From Bacteroidaceae bacterium (GTDB lineage Bacteria > Bacteroidota > Bacteroidia > Bacteroidales > CHK158-818), in the NCBI GenBank assembly GCA_017467745.1, contig JAFUKV010000147.1, positions 1 to 47,073 on the forward strand: a stretch of DNA of 47,073 bases, given 5' to 3'. Below, piece by piece: positions 8,225-16,294 of the stretch. The notes beneath the pieces were generated by a model. That model saw only the letters and a list, made by a program, of their open reading frames with translations, did not search any database and had not been told where the DNA came from. How positions within the stretch are numbered: the first letter of the stretch is position 1; each line of letters begins with the position of its first letter. The position numbers and the translations under genes were made by a program.

Positions 8225-9226
8225 TTATTGAATATTCTGATTCAGTTCATGCCAACATGGTATAGATGGCAAAATTCCCATCTGAATAACCTCATCCCGT
8301 AATTTACATAAATGCTCATAACTTTGCTTCAACTCGTTTTCTTCCTCAGGTGTTCCCTGCGGAATAGAATAACGAACTCCTGCTTTATCTATAACCGTTT
8401 CCATTGCCATAACAATATGATTATATTTACCGGCTGCCACATATACCCCTGCCGGCCATTTAAACGGAGCGCCTCCCATAGCAGCGGCAATCATTTCGAT
8501 AGAAAGATATGCGGGACTTTGAAAAGAAGACCGACCTCGCAAATCAATCATATGTTTTCCGCCCTGTACTACTTTCTGGCGCATTTCCATCCATTGAGAA
8601 TCTGATAACCCTTCGGATCCGATAATCTCTAACAACGGCTTATCGCCTACTTTGGCAGTAGAAGCAAATACAGCCATTTGCTCGCCGTGCCCTCCGTATG
8701 TACGGCAATTGGTAATTTCCGACGGTTGTATTTTAAAATGTTTAGCCAATTCGTTACGCAACCGAGTGCTGTCCAACGCTGCCAATGTCGTTACCTGAGT
8801 CGGTTTCAACCCTGAATACAACAATGTTATAAGCCCCGTAATATCTGCCGGATTAAAAACAATCACAACATGTTTCACATGGGGGCAGTATGCTTTTATA
8901 TCTTTTCCGAATTGCGCAGCAATTTCTGCATTTCCTTTAAGTAAATCCTCACGAGTCATTCCTGCTTTACGGGCAGCGCCACCGGAAGATACGATATACG
9001 CCGCACCCGTAAGAGCTTCTTTTATATCGCTCGTATAGGAGATATTCATATTATCGAAACCACATTGTAACAACTCTTCCGCCACACCCTCTAATGCCGG
9101 AGCATAAGGATCATACAAACAGATATTCGGCGTCAGTTTCATCATAATAGCTGTCTGCGCCATATTAGAGCCTATCATTCCTGCCGCTCCAACAATTGTA
9201 AGTTTTTCATTTGTCAAGAATTCCAT
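8225..9226 (-). CDS. mdh: Malate dehydrogenase
   Basis: NAD-dependent interconversion of malate and oxaloacetate; in Bacteroidales it runs mainly in the reductive direction toward fumarate and succinate in fermentation. The 333-residue protein has the Rossmann loop GAAGMIGS (13-20), the active-site arginine segment around R86-R92 (AARKAGMTR), NPADI near 125, LDSTRLRNEL (151-160) with the catalytic aspartate and substrate arginine, and the catalytic histidine in YGGHGEQM (H180). It is the elongated Bacteroidetes form with an extra C-terminal segment. It is monocistronic, with its own terminator downstream and a divergent intergenic region shared with thioredoxin. Confidence 0.93.
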   Translation of the reverse strand: MEFLTNEKLTIVGAAGMIGSNMAQTAIMMKLTPNICLYDPYAPALEGVAEELLQCGFDNMNISYTSDIKEALTGAAYIVSSGGAARKAGMTREDLLKGNAEIAAQFGKDIKAYCPHVKHVVIVFNPADITGLITLLYSGLKPTQVTTLAALDSTRLRNELAKHFKIQPSEITNCRTYGGHGEQMAVFASTAKVGDKPLLEIIGSEGLSDSQWMEMRQKVVQGGKHMIDLRGRSSFQSPAYLSIEMIAAAMGGAPFKWPAGVYVAAGKYNHIVMAMETVIDKAGVRYSIPQGTPEEENELKQSYEHLCKLRDEVIQMGILPSIPCWHELNQNIQ

Positions 9227-9306
9227 ACTTATATTCTTTAAATATTAATGAATTGTCTTTTGACTATAAAACAAATTATCTGCTAAATTGTTATTTTATA
9301 AAGATA

Positions 9307-9314
9307 CAAAATTA
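9307..9314 (-). promoter_or_regulatory. -7 box for mdh
   Basis: Minus-strand TAATTTTG matches TAnnTTTG, about 80 bp upstream of the mdh ATG; TTG on the same strand at 9337-9339 is at a plausible -33 distance. Confidence 0.45.
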
Positions 9315-9400
9315 TATTTTATATTGAATAACTATCCAATTAGCAAATTATTTTTATGATATAACAAATAGAAATAAACAGAACAATATTTATCTATTAT

Positions 9401-9408
9401 TATATTTG
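9401..9408 (+). promoter_or_regulatory. -7 box for the thioredoxin pair
   Basis: TATATTTG followed by C is a full match to TAnnTTTGC, 39 bp upstream of the trx ATG at 9448. Confidence 0.55.
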
Positions 9409-9447
9409 CATTTATATATTTCGATTGTATAACTAAACGTATTTATT

Positions 9448-9744
9448 ATGAAAGACTTTAATACGATAATTGCTTCCGAGAAACCTGTACTGGTCGACTT
9501 CTTCGCTGAATGGTGCGGACCTTGCAAGATGATGAAACCTATTTTAGAAGAATTAAAAGGGATGATTAAAGACGATGCCCAAATCATAAAAATAGATGTA
9601 GATAAACATCAGGAATTGGCCGTACAATATGGCATACAATCAGTGCCGACTCTCATGATTTTCAAAAAAGGAGAAATGTTATGGAGGCAATCGGGTGTAA
9701 TGCGAGCTCCGATGTTGAAAGAATTAATAGACAATTATAAATAA
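9448..9744 (+). CDS. trxA: Thioredoxin (cytosolic)
   Basis: Small dithiol oxidoreductase that reduces disulfides in cytosolic proteins, kept reduced by thioredoxin reductase. The 98-residue protein is a single thioredoxin domain with active site WCGPC (C23 and C26) and the cis-proline motif SVPTL. It has no signal peptide. It is followed after only 2 bp by an exported thioredoxin-like protein, so one transcript should give a cytosolic and a cell-envelope thioredoxin. The symbol follows the canonical family; the genome may hold other paralogues. Confidence 0.92.
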   Translation: MKDFNTIIASEKPVLVDFFAEWCGPCKMMKPILEELKGMIKDDAQIIKIDVDKHQELAVQYGIQSVPTLMIFKKGEMLWRQSGVMRAPMLKELIDNYK

Positions 9745-9746
9745 GA

Positions 9747-10244
9747 ATGAAAAGCAAAAATATTTACAATAAGTTTTTTATATCTGCATTTATTCTATTC
9801 ATAGCCGTTCTATGTATAGTAACCATACAGGCAAAAAGCCCGTCGACTGATAAACCTTCTAAAAACAATACCGAAAAGGTACAGGTTTTGACTCTTTCTG
9901 ATATGCCTGAATTGATATATGACTATAAAAAAAATCCCGACAAATGGGTATATGAAGGGAAAAAACCTGCTATTATAGACTTTTACGCCGATTGGTGCGG
10001 ACCTTGTAAGAAAATCTCGCCCATTATGAGTAAACTGGCAAAAAAATATCAAGGAAAGATTGTTGTATATAAAGTAAATGTCGACACAGAAAAAGAGTTA
10101 GCCGCTATGTTCGGCATAAGAAGCATCCCCACTCTTGTCTACCTGCCTATGCAGGGAAAACCATTTCAATCGGTCGGTGTAATGCCTGATACGGAAAATC
10201 ATCTTGAAAAATTAATAACAGATTCTCTCTTAGTAACAAAATAA
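9747..10244 (+). CDS. Exported thioredoxin-family protein
   Basis: A 165-residue thioredoxin-fold protein with an N-terminal hydrophobic segment (about residues 8-28), acting either as a signal peptide or a membrane anchor, so the domain lies in the periplasm. The active site WCGPC has cysteines 84 and 87 and the cis-proline loop reads SIPTL. Residues 31-70 form a Lys/Asp-rich linker before the fold. The likely role is reducing or shuffling disulfides of envelope proteins. The 2-bp spacing to the cytosolic thioredoxin shows co-transcription, and a strong terminator follows. Similar exported thioredoxins are known in Bacteroides, but the substrate is unknown. Confidence 0.88.
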   Translation: MKSKNIYNKFFISAFILFIAVLCIVTIQAKSPSTDKPSKNNTEKVQVLTLSDMPELIYDYKKNPDKWVYEGKKPAIIDFYADWCGPCKKISPIMSKLAKKYQGKIVVYKVNVDTEKELAAMFGIRSIPTLVYLPMQGKPFQSVGVMPDTENHLEKLITDSLLVTK

Positions 10245-10263
10245 AAAGAATAACAATTCATGG

Positions 10264-10300
10264 AAACGGATGTCTTGCAAACAAGCACATCCGTTTTTTC
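10264..10300 (+). terminator. Terminator of thioredoxin operon
   Basis: Stem AAACGGATGT / ACATCCGTTT with a 13-nt loop that can itself pair (CTTG/CAAG-like), followed by a T run. It lies 20 bp after the second thioredoxin stop. Confidence 0.85.
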
Positions 10301-10333
10301 GTCTCATGCAACCGCATAAATCAGAATATTAAT

Positions 10334-10341
10334 TACCTTTG
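10334..10341 (+). promoter_or_regulatory. -7 box for the chromate-transporter pair
   Basis: TACCTTTG followed by C is a full consensus match. It puts the transcript start near 10347 and so excludes the upstream TTG at 10339 as a start codon, leaving the ATG at 10363. Confidence 0.6.
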
Positions 10342-10362
10342 CGGGTCGAAATTTCATTTTTT

Positions 10363-10911
10363 ATGAATCTGTACATCACCTTATTTTCCAGTTTCTTTAA
10401 GATCGGAGCTTTCACCTTCGGCGGGGGGTGGGCTATGATACCTATTATAGAAAAAGAAGTGGTAGACAAATATAACTGGTTATCGAAAGAAGAGTTTTTA
10501 GACGCATTAGCCGTAGCTCAGTCTTTGCCGGGTATATTGGCGGTAAATATGTCTATTTTGGTAGGAAACAAGTTAAGAGGTACACGTGGAAGCATTATCG
10601 CCACGCTGGGGACCGTAGCTCCTTCTTTTATTTTAATACTGCTTATCGCAATATTTTTTTCTAAATTTACAGACAATCCCATTGTAGAACGCATATTTAA
10701 AGGAATACGTCCGGCGGTTGTCGCATTAATCGTAGCACCAGTATTAAGCACTGCCAAATCAGCCCGCATTACATGGCGAAACTGCTGGATTCCAATATCA
10801 GGAGCACTGCTTATCTGGCAATTAGGCGTATCTCCCATTATTTTAATTTTAGCAGGAGCCATAGGTGGAATTATCTATTACAAATACATAGAACATCGTA
10901 TACACAACTAA
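10363..10911 (+). CDS. Chromate-transporter (CHR) family protein, first half of a pair
   Basis: Integral membrane protein of 182 residues with one CHR domain. The N-terminus has the family signature FKIGAFTFGGGWAMIP followed by the AVAQSLPGILAVNMS segment, and several hydrophobic helices follow. It is a short-chain CHR protein, half the size of classic ChrA, and is followed 15 bp later by a second CHR protein on the same strand, so the two probably form a heterodimer equivalent to the two halves of ChrA. Family members export chromate or take up sulfate-like oxyanions; the real substrate here is unknown. The start at 10363 is chosen because the promoter -7 box overlaps the alternative TTG. 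Confidence 0.85.
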   Translation: MNLYITLFSSFFKIGAFTFGGGWAMIPIIEKEVVDKYNWLSKEEFLDALAVAQSLPGILAVNMSILVGNKLRGTRGSIIATLGTVAPSFILILLIAIFFSKFTDNPIVERIFKGIRPAVVALIVAPVLSTAKSARITWRNCWIPISGALLIWQLGVSPIILILAGAIGGIIYYKYIEHRIHN

Positions 10912-10926
10912 AAACACGGCATACTT

Positions 10927-11451
10927 ATGATATATCTTCAACTATTATGGGTTTATTTAAAAATAGGTCTCTTCGGTTTCGGAGGAGGATATGCCATGCT
11001 ATCTCTTATTCAGTATGAGGTAGTAGAACATCATCAATGGTTGACATCGCAAGAATTTACCGACATCGTAGCCGTATCGCAAATGACGCCCGGCCCTATC
11101 GGTATCAACAGCGCCACTTACATCGGATACGTTACAACGGGGTCGATATGGGGATCCGTTTTAGCCACAACGGCTGTTTGCTTACCGTCATTTATATTGG
11201 TATTATTGGTAAGCAAGTTCTTATTGAAAAACCATAATAATCCTTATATTAAAAGCATTTTCTCGGGATTGCGGCCTGTGGTTGTAGGATTAATAGCTTC
11301 GGCGGCATTGTTACTGATGAATAAAGAAAACTTTGCCGACTATCGCGCTATTATTATCGCCGTACTCTCTCTTATACTGGTTAGAAAAACAAAGATACAT
11401 CCCATTTGGGTAATTGTTATGGCCGGATTTACCGGATATTTCATCTACTAA
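10927..11451 (+). CDS. Chromate-transporter (CHR) family protein, second half of a pair
   Basis: A 174-residue membrane protein with one CHR domain: LKIGLFGFGGGYAMLSLI near the N-terminus and the signature VSQMTPGPIGINSATYIGY, which fits the family better than the partner copy does (there AQSLPGILAVN). It starts 15 bp after the first CHR gene and should be translated with it. The last 4 bp overlap the convergent nuclease gene. The two proteins together match the paired short-chain CHR arrangement found in many bacteria. Transport of chromate as opposed to another oxyanion cannot be settled from sequence. Confidence 0.85.
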   Translation: MIYLQLLWVYLKIGLFGFGGGYAMLSLIQYEVVEHHQWLTSQEFTDIVAVSQMTPGPIGINSATYIGYVTTGSIWGSVLATTAVCLPSFILVLLVSKFLLKNHNNPYIKSIFSGLRPVVVGLIASAALLLMNKENFADYRAIIIAVLSLILVRKTKIHPIWVIVMAGFTGYFIY

Positions 11452-12395
11452 CGACTTTTTCGCCAAGACCAATCATCCAAAGAAAAAGATGACTCTACCT
11501 GTTTTTCTATGTCATCGGGCAGTGTAGCGAAAAAGTCCAGTCCAGTTACAGACTCTACGCTATCTATCGATACGGCAAAAGAATTTATCGGTTTAGATGT
11601 ATCGCTATTCTTGAATATAAACCCGATTCCACGCGGACGGTCGTCATACGGCACTAATACCACTTTGAAAAAAGATGAGGGAACCACCACTCCTGATTTT
11701 CCTATTTTTTTCTGTTTTCTTGACGGTTTCACTATCGGTCCGCAGACAACAATTACCGCACTATCTTTTTTCGCCCACAAACGTATTTGTTCTTCAAGCA
11801 AGCGCCATGCGCCACTATTCAAATTAGGATTTTGAGGACATATATTACTGAAATAAAACGATTCTTGCATTGCCTGTTTATCCCATGTCATATCGGCTGC
11901 CGGCGCCATATGTCCCCTATCGAACCCCGAACGCCGATAATCGGCGTTTCCCGCCGACTTTCCTTTTACCTGCGGATCAGGAACAAAATTATCATCTCGT
12001 TTTACACCTCCGTCCAACTCGCTGCGAAGCAATTCATATCCCACCCAGTTCGGTATCTTCCACTCCGAATTATACGAAACCGTATATCCCTTATGCCGAA
12101 TAAGCTGTTCTTTCTTTTTCGATACGCTACGCGGCACTTCGATATTTTTATAAGGATGCTTTATCGCTTTTTTTGTTTCATAGGCAGATACCCGCTTCGA
12201 AGATACATTCCCTACGCCCTTATCCGTTTTCATTCCGCCCTGAGGCATATCTATCACAGTTTCGGTTTTTTGATACTGCATTATTTGCAATACGCCATAC
12301 AATACGAACGAAACAAATACCGCAAAAAGGAATATCAAAACCAACGATTTAAAACCGGAACGCGGTCGAGTCTTTTTCTTTTTTCTCTTTACCAT
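11448..12395 (-). CDS. Membrane-anchored DNA/RNA non-specific endonuclease
   Basis: A 315-residue protein of the beta-beta-alpha metal (NucA/EndoG-like) nuclease family. A basic N-terminus (MVKRKKKKTRPR) precedes one transmembrane helix at about 17-38, so the catalytic domain (about 100-310) is outside the inner membrane. The catalytic motif DRGH is at residues 159-162 (H162 as general base) and the metal-binding asparagine lies in NICPQNPNLNSGAW (184-197). Likely roles are degrading extracellular or periplasmic nucleic acid for nutrient use; no immunity gene or secretion module that would suggest a toxin is nearby. Converges on the CHR operon with a 4-bp overlap. Confidence 0.9.
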   Translation of the reverse strand: MVKRKKKKTRPRSGFKSLVLIFLFAVFVSFVLYGVLQIMQYQKTETVIDMPQGGMKTDKGVGNVSSKRVSAYETKKAIKHPYKNIEVPRSVSKKKEQLIRHKGYTVSYNSEWKIPNWVGYELLRSELDGGVKRDDNFVPDPQVKGKSAGNADYRRSGFDRGHMAPAADMTWDKQAMQESFYFSNICPQNPNLNSGAWRLLEEQIRLWAKKDSAVIVVCGPIVKPSRKQKKIGKSGVVVPSSFFKVVLVPYDDRPRGIGFIFKNSDTSKPINSFAVSIDSVESVTGLDFFATLPDDIEKQVESSFSLDDWSWRKSR

Positions 12396-12428
12396 AAGAA
12401 AATAAATTATTCCGAATCAATCTTCATG

Positions 12429-12436
12429 CAAATGTA
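12429..12436 (-). promoter_or_regulatory. -7 box for the nuclease gene
   Basis: Minus-strand TACATTTG followed by C matches TAnnTTTGC, 34 bp upstream of the nuclease ATG. Confidence 0.5.
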
Positions 12437-12448
12437 TGTAAAAAGTTT

Positions 12449-12456
12449 TATCTTTG
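12449..12456 (+). promoter_or_regulatory. -7 box for pepT-gcvT
   Basis: TATCTTTG matches TAnnTTTG, 64 bp upstream of the pepT ATG. Only 12 bp separate it from the opposing -7 box of the nuclease gene, so the two promoters share their upstream DNA and should compete. Confidence 0.5.
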
Positions 12457-12519
12457 TTTGAGTTTTCAGAAGCTGTTTTGAATACGGCAAATTAATTTCA
12501 AACCTTAATATTTACATCT

Positions 12520-13740
12520 ATGAATGTAGTAGACAGATTTCTTAGCTACACTAAGTTTGATACGCAATCGGACGAACTGACCAATATGACGCCCAGCACT
12601 CCGGGCCAAATGATTTTCGCCCAAGCCTTACAAAAAGAATTGGGTCAAATAGGAATGACCGAAATATCGTTAGACGAAAACGGTTATTTGATGGCCTCGC
12701 TACCGGCAAATACAAATAAAGAAGTCCCTGTTATCGGTTTTATAGCGCACTTGGATACAAGTCCGGATTTAAGCGGGCACAATGTTTCCCCCCGTATTGT
12801 AAAGAACTACGACGGAGGCTACATCACTCTCTGCGCAGAAGAAAACACGGTGCTCTCTCCCGAAGATTTTCCGGAATTGAAAAAATACATAGGAGAAGAC
12901 TTGATTGTTACAAACGGAAAAACGCTTTTAGGTGCTGATGACAAAGCGGGAATAGCCGAAATAATCTCGGCTATGGATTATTTAATACAGCATCCCGAAA
13001 TTAAGCATGGAAAAATAAGAATCGCTTTCACACCGGACGAAGAAATTGGAAAAGGCGCACATAAATTCAATGTAAAAAATTTCGGAGCAAAATGGGCTTA
13101 CACCCTTGATGGCGGAGAAATAGGTGAATTAGAATATGAAAATTTCAATGCCGCTATCGCCAAAATAACATTCAAAGGCAGAAACGTACATCCCGGATAC
13201 GCCAAACATAAAATGATAAACTCTATCCGTATAGCCAACCAATACGCCATTATGCTGCCACGTTGGGAAACGCCCGAACACACAGAAGGATACGAAGGCT
13301 TTTATCATTTAATAGGGTTTGAAGGCTCGGTTGAAAAAACGGTATTGACTTATATTATCCGCGACCACGACCGCGACCGCTTTGAACGGCGTAAAAAAGA
13401 ATTGGAACATTTGAGCAGAAAAATCAACCATGAGTTCCCCGATTGCGCCAGCATAGAAATAACAGACCAATACTATAATATGCGTGAAATGGTAGAACCG
13501 GTAATGCACATTGTAGATACGGCTGCGGAAGCAATGAAAGAAGCGGGAATCGTTCCGAACGTTCGTCCTGTACGAGGCGGTACGGACGGCGCTCAATTAT
13601 CTTTCAAAGGACTTCCTTGTCCCAATATTTTTGCCGGAGGACACAATTTTCACGGAAGATACGAATTCATTCCTATCAACTCCATGAACAAAGCAACGGA
13701 TGTAATAGTAAACATCGCAAAAATAACAGCACAAAAATAA
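12520..13740 (+). CDS. pepT: Peptidase T (tripeptide aminopeptidase)
   Basis: Cytosolic di-zinc M20 peptidase that removes the N-terminal residue from tripeptides. The 406-residue protein carries the metal ligands in order: HLDTSPD (H77, D79), GADDKAG (D140), DEEIGKGAH (catalytic E174, ligand E175), DGGEIGELEYENFNAA, and near the C-terminus GGTDGAQLS and GGHNFHGRYEFIP with the last histidine ligand. Length and motif order match PepT throughout. It lies 24 bp upstream of gcvT, so peptide breakdown and glycine cleavage are co-expressed, consistent with amino-acid catabolism feeding one-carbon units. Confidence 0.95.
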   Translation: MNVVDRFLSYTKFDTQSDELTNMTPSTPGQMIFAQALQKELGQIGMTEISLDENGYLMASLPANTNKEVPVIGFIAHLDTSPDLSGHNVSPRIVKNYDGGYITLCAEENTVLSPEDFPELKKYIGEDLIVTNGKTLLGADDKAGIAEIISAMDYLIQHPEIKHGKIRIAFTPDEEIGKGAHKFNVKNFGAKWAYTLDGGEIGELEYENFNAAIAKITFKGRNVHPGYAKHKMINSIRIANQYAIMLPRWETPEHTEGYEGFYHLIGFEGSVEKTVLTYIIRDHDRDRFERRKKELEHLSRKINHEFPDCASIEITDQYYNMREMVEPVMHIVDTAAEAMKEAGIVPNVRPVRGGTDGAQLSFKGLPCPNIFAGGHNFHGRYEFIPINSMNKATDVIVNIAKITAQK

Positions 13741-13764
13741 TTTAATACCCAACCCAAAATAGTT

Positions 13765-14850
13765 ATGAAAACAACACCTTTTACAGAAAAACACATCGCC
13801 TTAGGCGCAAAAATGCACGAATTTGCAGGATATAACATGCCCATAGAATATTCCGGCATTATAGACGAACATCTTTCCGTTGTTTCCGGTGCAGGCGTTT
13901 TCGATGTTTCTCACATGGGAGAATTCTGGGTAACAGGCGATAAAGCCTTAGAGTTTCTGCAACACGTTACATCAAACGATGTTAGCAAACTTCCCTTAGG
14001 AAAGGCTCAATACTCCTGTTTCCCAAACGAGCAGGGTGGAATTGTAGATGACCTATTGGTATATCACATAGATCATCAAAAGTATTTATTGGTAGTAAAC
14101 GCTTCCAATATCGAAAAAGACTGGAATTGGTGTAATGCCCACAACTCAATAGGCGCCACATTGGAAAATGCGTCAGACCAAACCGCGCAATTGGCCATAC
14201 AGGGACCCAAAGCCTCTGCAATCCTGCAAAAACTGACATCTTCAACTCTCGATAAAATTCCATATTACGCATTTGAAATAGGTGAATTTGCAGGTTGCAA
14301 ACAGGTTATCATTTCCAATACCGGATATACCGGAGCCGGAGGTTTTGAACTTTATTTTTCTCCAAATGACGCCGATACCATTTGGCGTGCTATTTTCGAG
14401 GCCGGAAAAGAAGAAGGTATTAAACCTATCGGATTAGGCGCACGAGATACATTGAGATTAGAAATGGGATACTGTTTATACGGTAACGACTTAAACGACA
14501 CGACATCTCCCCTTGAAGCCGGGTTAGGATGGATTACCAAATTCGCCGATAATAAAAATTTTGTTGGTAGAGAAATACTCGAACAACAAAAAGCAACCGG
14601 TATCAGTAGAAAACTTTGCGCATTCAAATTAAAAGAACGAGGTATCCCTCGACATGGATATGAAATAGCCGACAGCCTGAACAATACTATCGGAACTGTT
14701 ACTTCCGGTACAATGTCGCCTACAACCAAAGAAGGTATCGGGCTGGGATATGTGACACCGGAATCGGCCGTTATAGGTTCTGAGATATTTATTCGTATCC
14801 GAAATAAAAATATCGCAGCGGAAGTGGTAAAACTTCCTTTCCGTAAATAA
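13765..14850 (+). CDS. gcvT: Aminomethyltransferase, glycine cleavage T protein
   Basis: Transfers the methylene group from the aminomethyl-lipoyl H protein to tetrahydrofolate, releasing ammonia, in the glycine cleavage system. The 361-residue protein begins KTTPFTEKHIALGAKMHEFAG and has DVSHMGEF at 47-54, NTGYTGAGGFELY and the GLGARDTLRLEMGYCLYGND segment with folate-binding residues, all typical of GcvT. The other glycine-cleavage genes (gcvH, gcvP) are not in this window. Co-transcribed with pepT. Confidence 0.95.
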   Translation: MKTTPFTEKHIALGAKMHEFAGYNMPIEYSGIIDEHLSVVSGAGVFDVSHMGEFWVTGDKALEFLQHVTSNDVSKLPLGKAQYSCFPNEQGGIVDDLLVYHIDHQKYLLVVNASNIEKDWNWCNAHNSIGATLENASDQTAQLAIQGPKASAILQKLTSSTLDKIPYYAFEIGEFAGCKQVIISNTGYTGAGGFELYFSPNDADTIWRAIFEAGKEEGIKPIGLGARDTLRLEMGYCLYGNDLNDTTSPLEAGLGWITKFADNKNFVGREILEQQKATGISRKLCAFKLKERGIPRHGYEIADSLNNTIGTVTSGTMSPTTKEGIGLGYVTPESAVIGSEIFIRIRNKNIAAEVVKLPFRK

Positions 14851-14867
14851 TAAAAAATCATTTTCTA

Positions 14868-14904
14868 AATAAATGTCCGGACATAAATCATCCGGACATT
14901 TATT
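14868..14904. terminator. Hairpin after gcvT
   Basis: Perfect 14-bp stem AATAAATGTCCGGA with its complement around a 9-nt loop, 18 bp beyond the gcvT stop. There is no clean T run after it on either strand, but stem strength and position make it the likely end of the pepT-gcvT transcript. Confidence 0.65.
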
Positions 14905-14922
14905 CAAGTTAGAAAATTTTTT

Positions 14923-15084
14923 ATGGGTTTAGATATTCTGATTTATAACAATGACGGAATGTGTTCGAATAAGTCCGAAATTGGCGAAAACCAGCATTAT
15001 GGGTTATTTAATCTCGCCAATTTAGATAAGGGACGTTTCCGAACTATTTTTCGTATGCAAGATTACTATAAAACAAATGTGTAA
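14923..15084 (+). pseudogene. 53-codon ORF, probable remnant of a larger gene
   Basis: A short frame begins MGLDILIYNNDGMC and ends RMQDYYKTNV before a TAA at 15082-15084. The N-terminus MGLDI(L/Y)IY looks like the start of a larger conserved protein. After the stop the frame continues as seven sensible codons (LPELKKE) before a second stop at 15106-15108, which suggests a nonsense change in a formerly longer gene. No -7 box lies close upstream and it sits behind the gcvT hairpin. I do not recognise the family. An intact tiny gene is the alternative. Confidence 0.4.
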
Positions 15085-15263
15085 CTTCCAGAATTAAAGA
15101 AAGAATAATAAATTGTATAAATCCTCAAAATATATCTAAGATAAGAATTACCGGAGATTAATTGAGTTACCGACGAAGCAGGATAACGAACAAGCCGTTT
15201 TTTCCTACGAACCGATACTCCTTATCTCCTTACCCAAATACCTATTTTCTTTTCTATAATAGA

Positions 15264-16196
15264 ATGATAAAAGAGAATACGCTTATTGTACTTATAGGGC
15301 CTACCGGCATAGGAAAAACAGAACTTAGCCTGCAAATTGCAGAAAAGTATAAAACGGAAATTATTTCATCAGACAGCCGACAAATTTATCGCGACCTACC
15401 CATAGGCACAGCTGCACCTACTCCCGACCAGTTGAAACGGGTTAAACACCACTTTATCGGTACTTTGTCTTTAAACCAGTATTACAGCGCAGCATGCTTT
15501 GAAGAAGAAGTTATAAACCTTCTCCCGCAGTTATTCGCCACTCACAAACAAGTTGTTATGGCCGGAGGCTCTATGATGTATGTAGATGCAGTATGCAAAG
15601 GCATAGACGAGCTGCCCACCATAGATAATGATACCAGAAACAGCGTATTGGAGAAATACCAACAGGAAGGCTTGGAAGCTATCCGCGCCGAATTAAAGCT
15701 ATTAGACCCCTCATATTACAAACAAGTAGACCTAAAAAATCACAAACGCATTATACACGCAATAGAAATATGCAGAATTACCGGACAACCATACTCATCG
15801 CTAAGAACGCAACAAAAAAAAGAGAGGCCGTTCCGCATCCTGAAAATAGGGCTACAACGAGAAAGAGAAGAGCTGTTCAACCGCATTAACAGCAGGGTGG
15901 AAATAATGATGGCGGAAGGTTGGCTGGGCGAGGCAAAAAAGGTATATCCGTTTCGCCATTTGAATTCACTAAATACCGTAGGGTATAAAGAACTTTTTCA
16001 ATATTTAGACGGCACTATGTCTCTAACAGAGGCTATTGAAAAGATAAAACGAAATACCCGTGTCTACGCAAAAAAACAAATAACATGGTTTAAAAAAGAC
16101 AACAGTATTAAATGGTTTCATCCGGAACAAACAAATGAAATATTTTCTTACATCGAACAAGAACTTAACCATACCTGCCCGAATAATAATATATAA
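15264..16196 (+). CDS. miaA: tRNA dimethylallyltransferase
   Basis: Adds a dimethylallyl group to N6 of adenosine 37 in tRNAs that read UNN codons. The 310-residue protein has the P-loop GPTGIGKT (12-19), the following SSDSRQIYRDLPIGTAAPT block that binds the tRNA base, AGGSMMYVDAV, and GYKELFQYLDG plus the TRVYAKKQITWF C-terminal motif. The frame is open to 15162 through a TTG, but the ATG at 15264 (MIKENTLIVLIGPTG) gives the normal N-terminus. It stands alone with a strong hairpin after it. Confidence 0.95.
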   Translation: MIKENTLIVLIGPTGIGKTELSLQIAEKYKTEIISSDSRQIYRDLPIGTAAPTPDQLKRVKHHFIGTLSLNQYYSAACFEEEVINLLPQLFATHKQVVMAGGSMMYVDAVCKGIDELPTIDNDTRNSVLEKYQQEGLEAIRAELKLLDPSYYKQVDLKNHKRIIHAIEICRITGQPYSSLRTQQKKERPFRILKIGLQREREELFNRINSRVEIMMAEGWLGEAKKVYPFRHLNSLNTVGYKELFQYLDGTMSLTEAIEKIKRNTRVYAKKQITWFKKDNSIKWFHPEQTNEIFSYIEQELNHTCPNNNI

Positions 16197-16231
16197 AACC
16201 CCAATATTTTTCTAAATATACCGTTATAGAT

Positions 16232-16270
16232 AAAAAAACAACTGCTTTTTGAAAAAGCAGTTGTTTTTTT
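16232..16270. terminator. Bidirectional terminator between miaA and secG
   Basis: Stem AACAACTGCTTTTT with its complement, preceded by an A run and followed by a T run. It lies 35 bp after miaA and 25 bp after the secG stop on the other strand, so it can serve both convergent genes. Confidence 0.85.
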
Positions 16271-16294
16271 GTTAACTAATCTGTTTTCTGAAAA

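Noticed and set aside
11787..12461. 224-codon plus-strand frame opposite the nuclease
   Set aside because: It lies antisense to a nuclease with clear DRGH and Asn motifs and is rich in Arg/Tyr/Ile without domain features.
15162..15263. N-terminal extension of miaA from a TTG
   Set aside because: The ATG at 15264 places the P-loop at the normal position; the extension is Arg/Tyr-rich noise.
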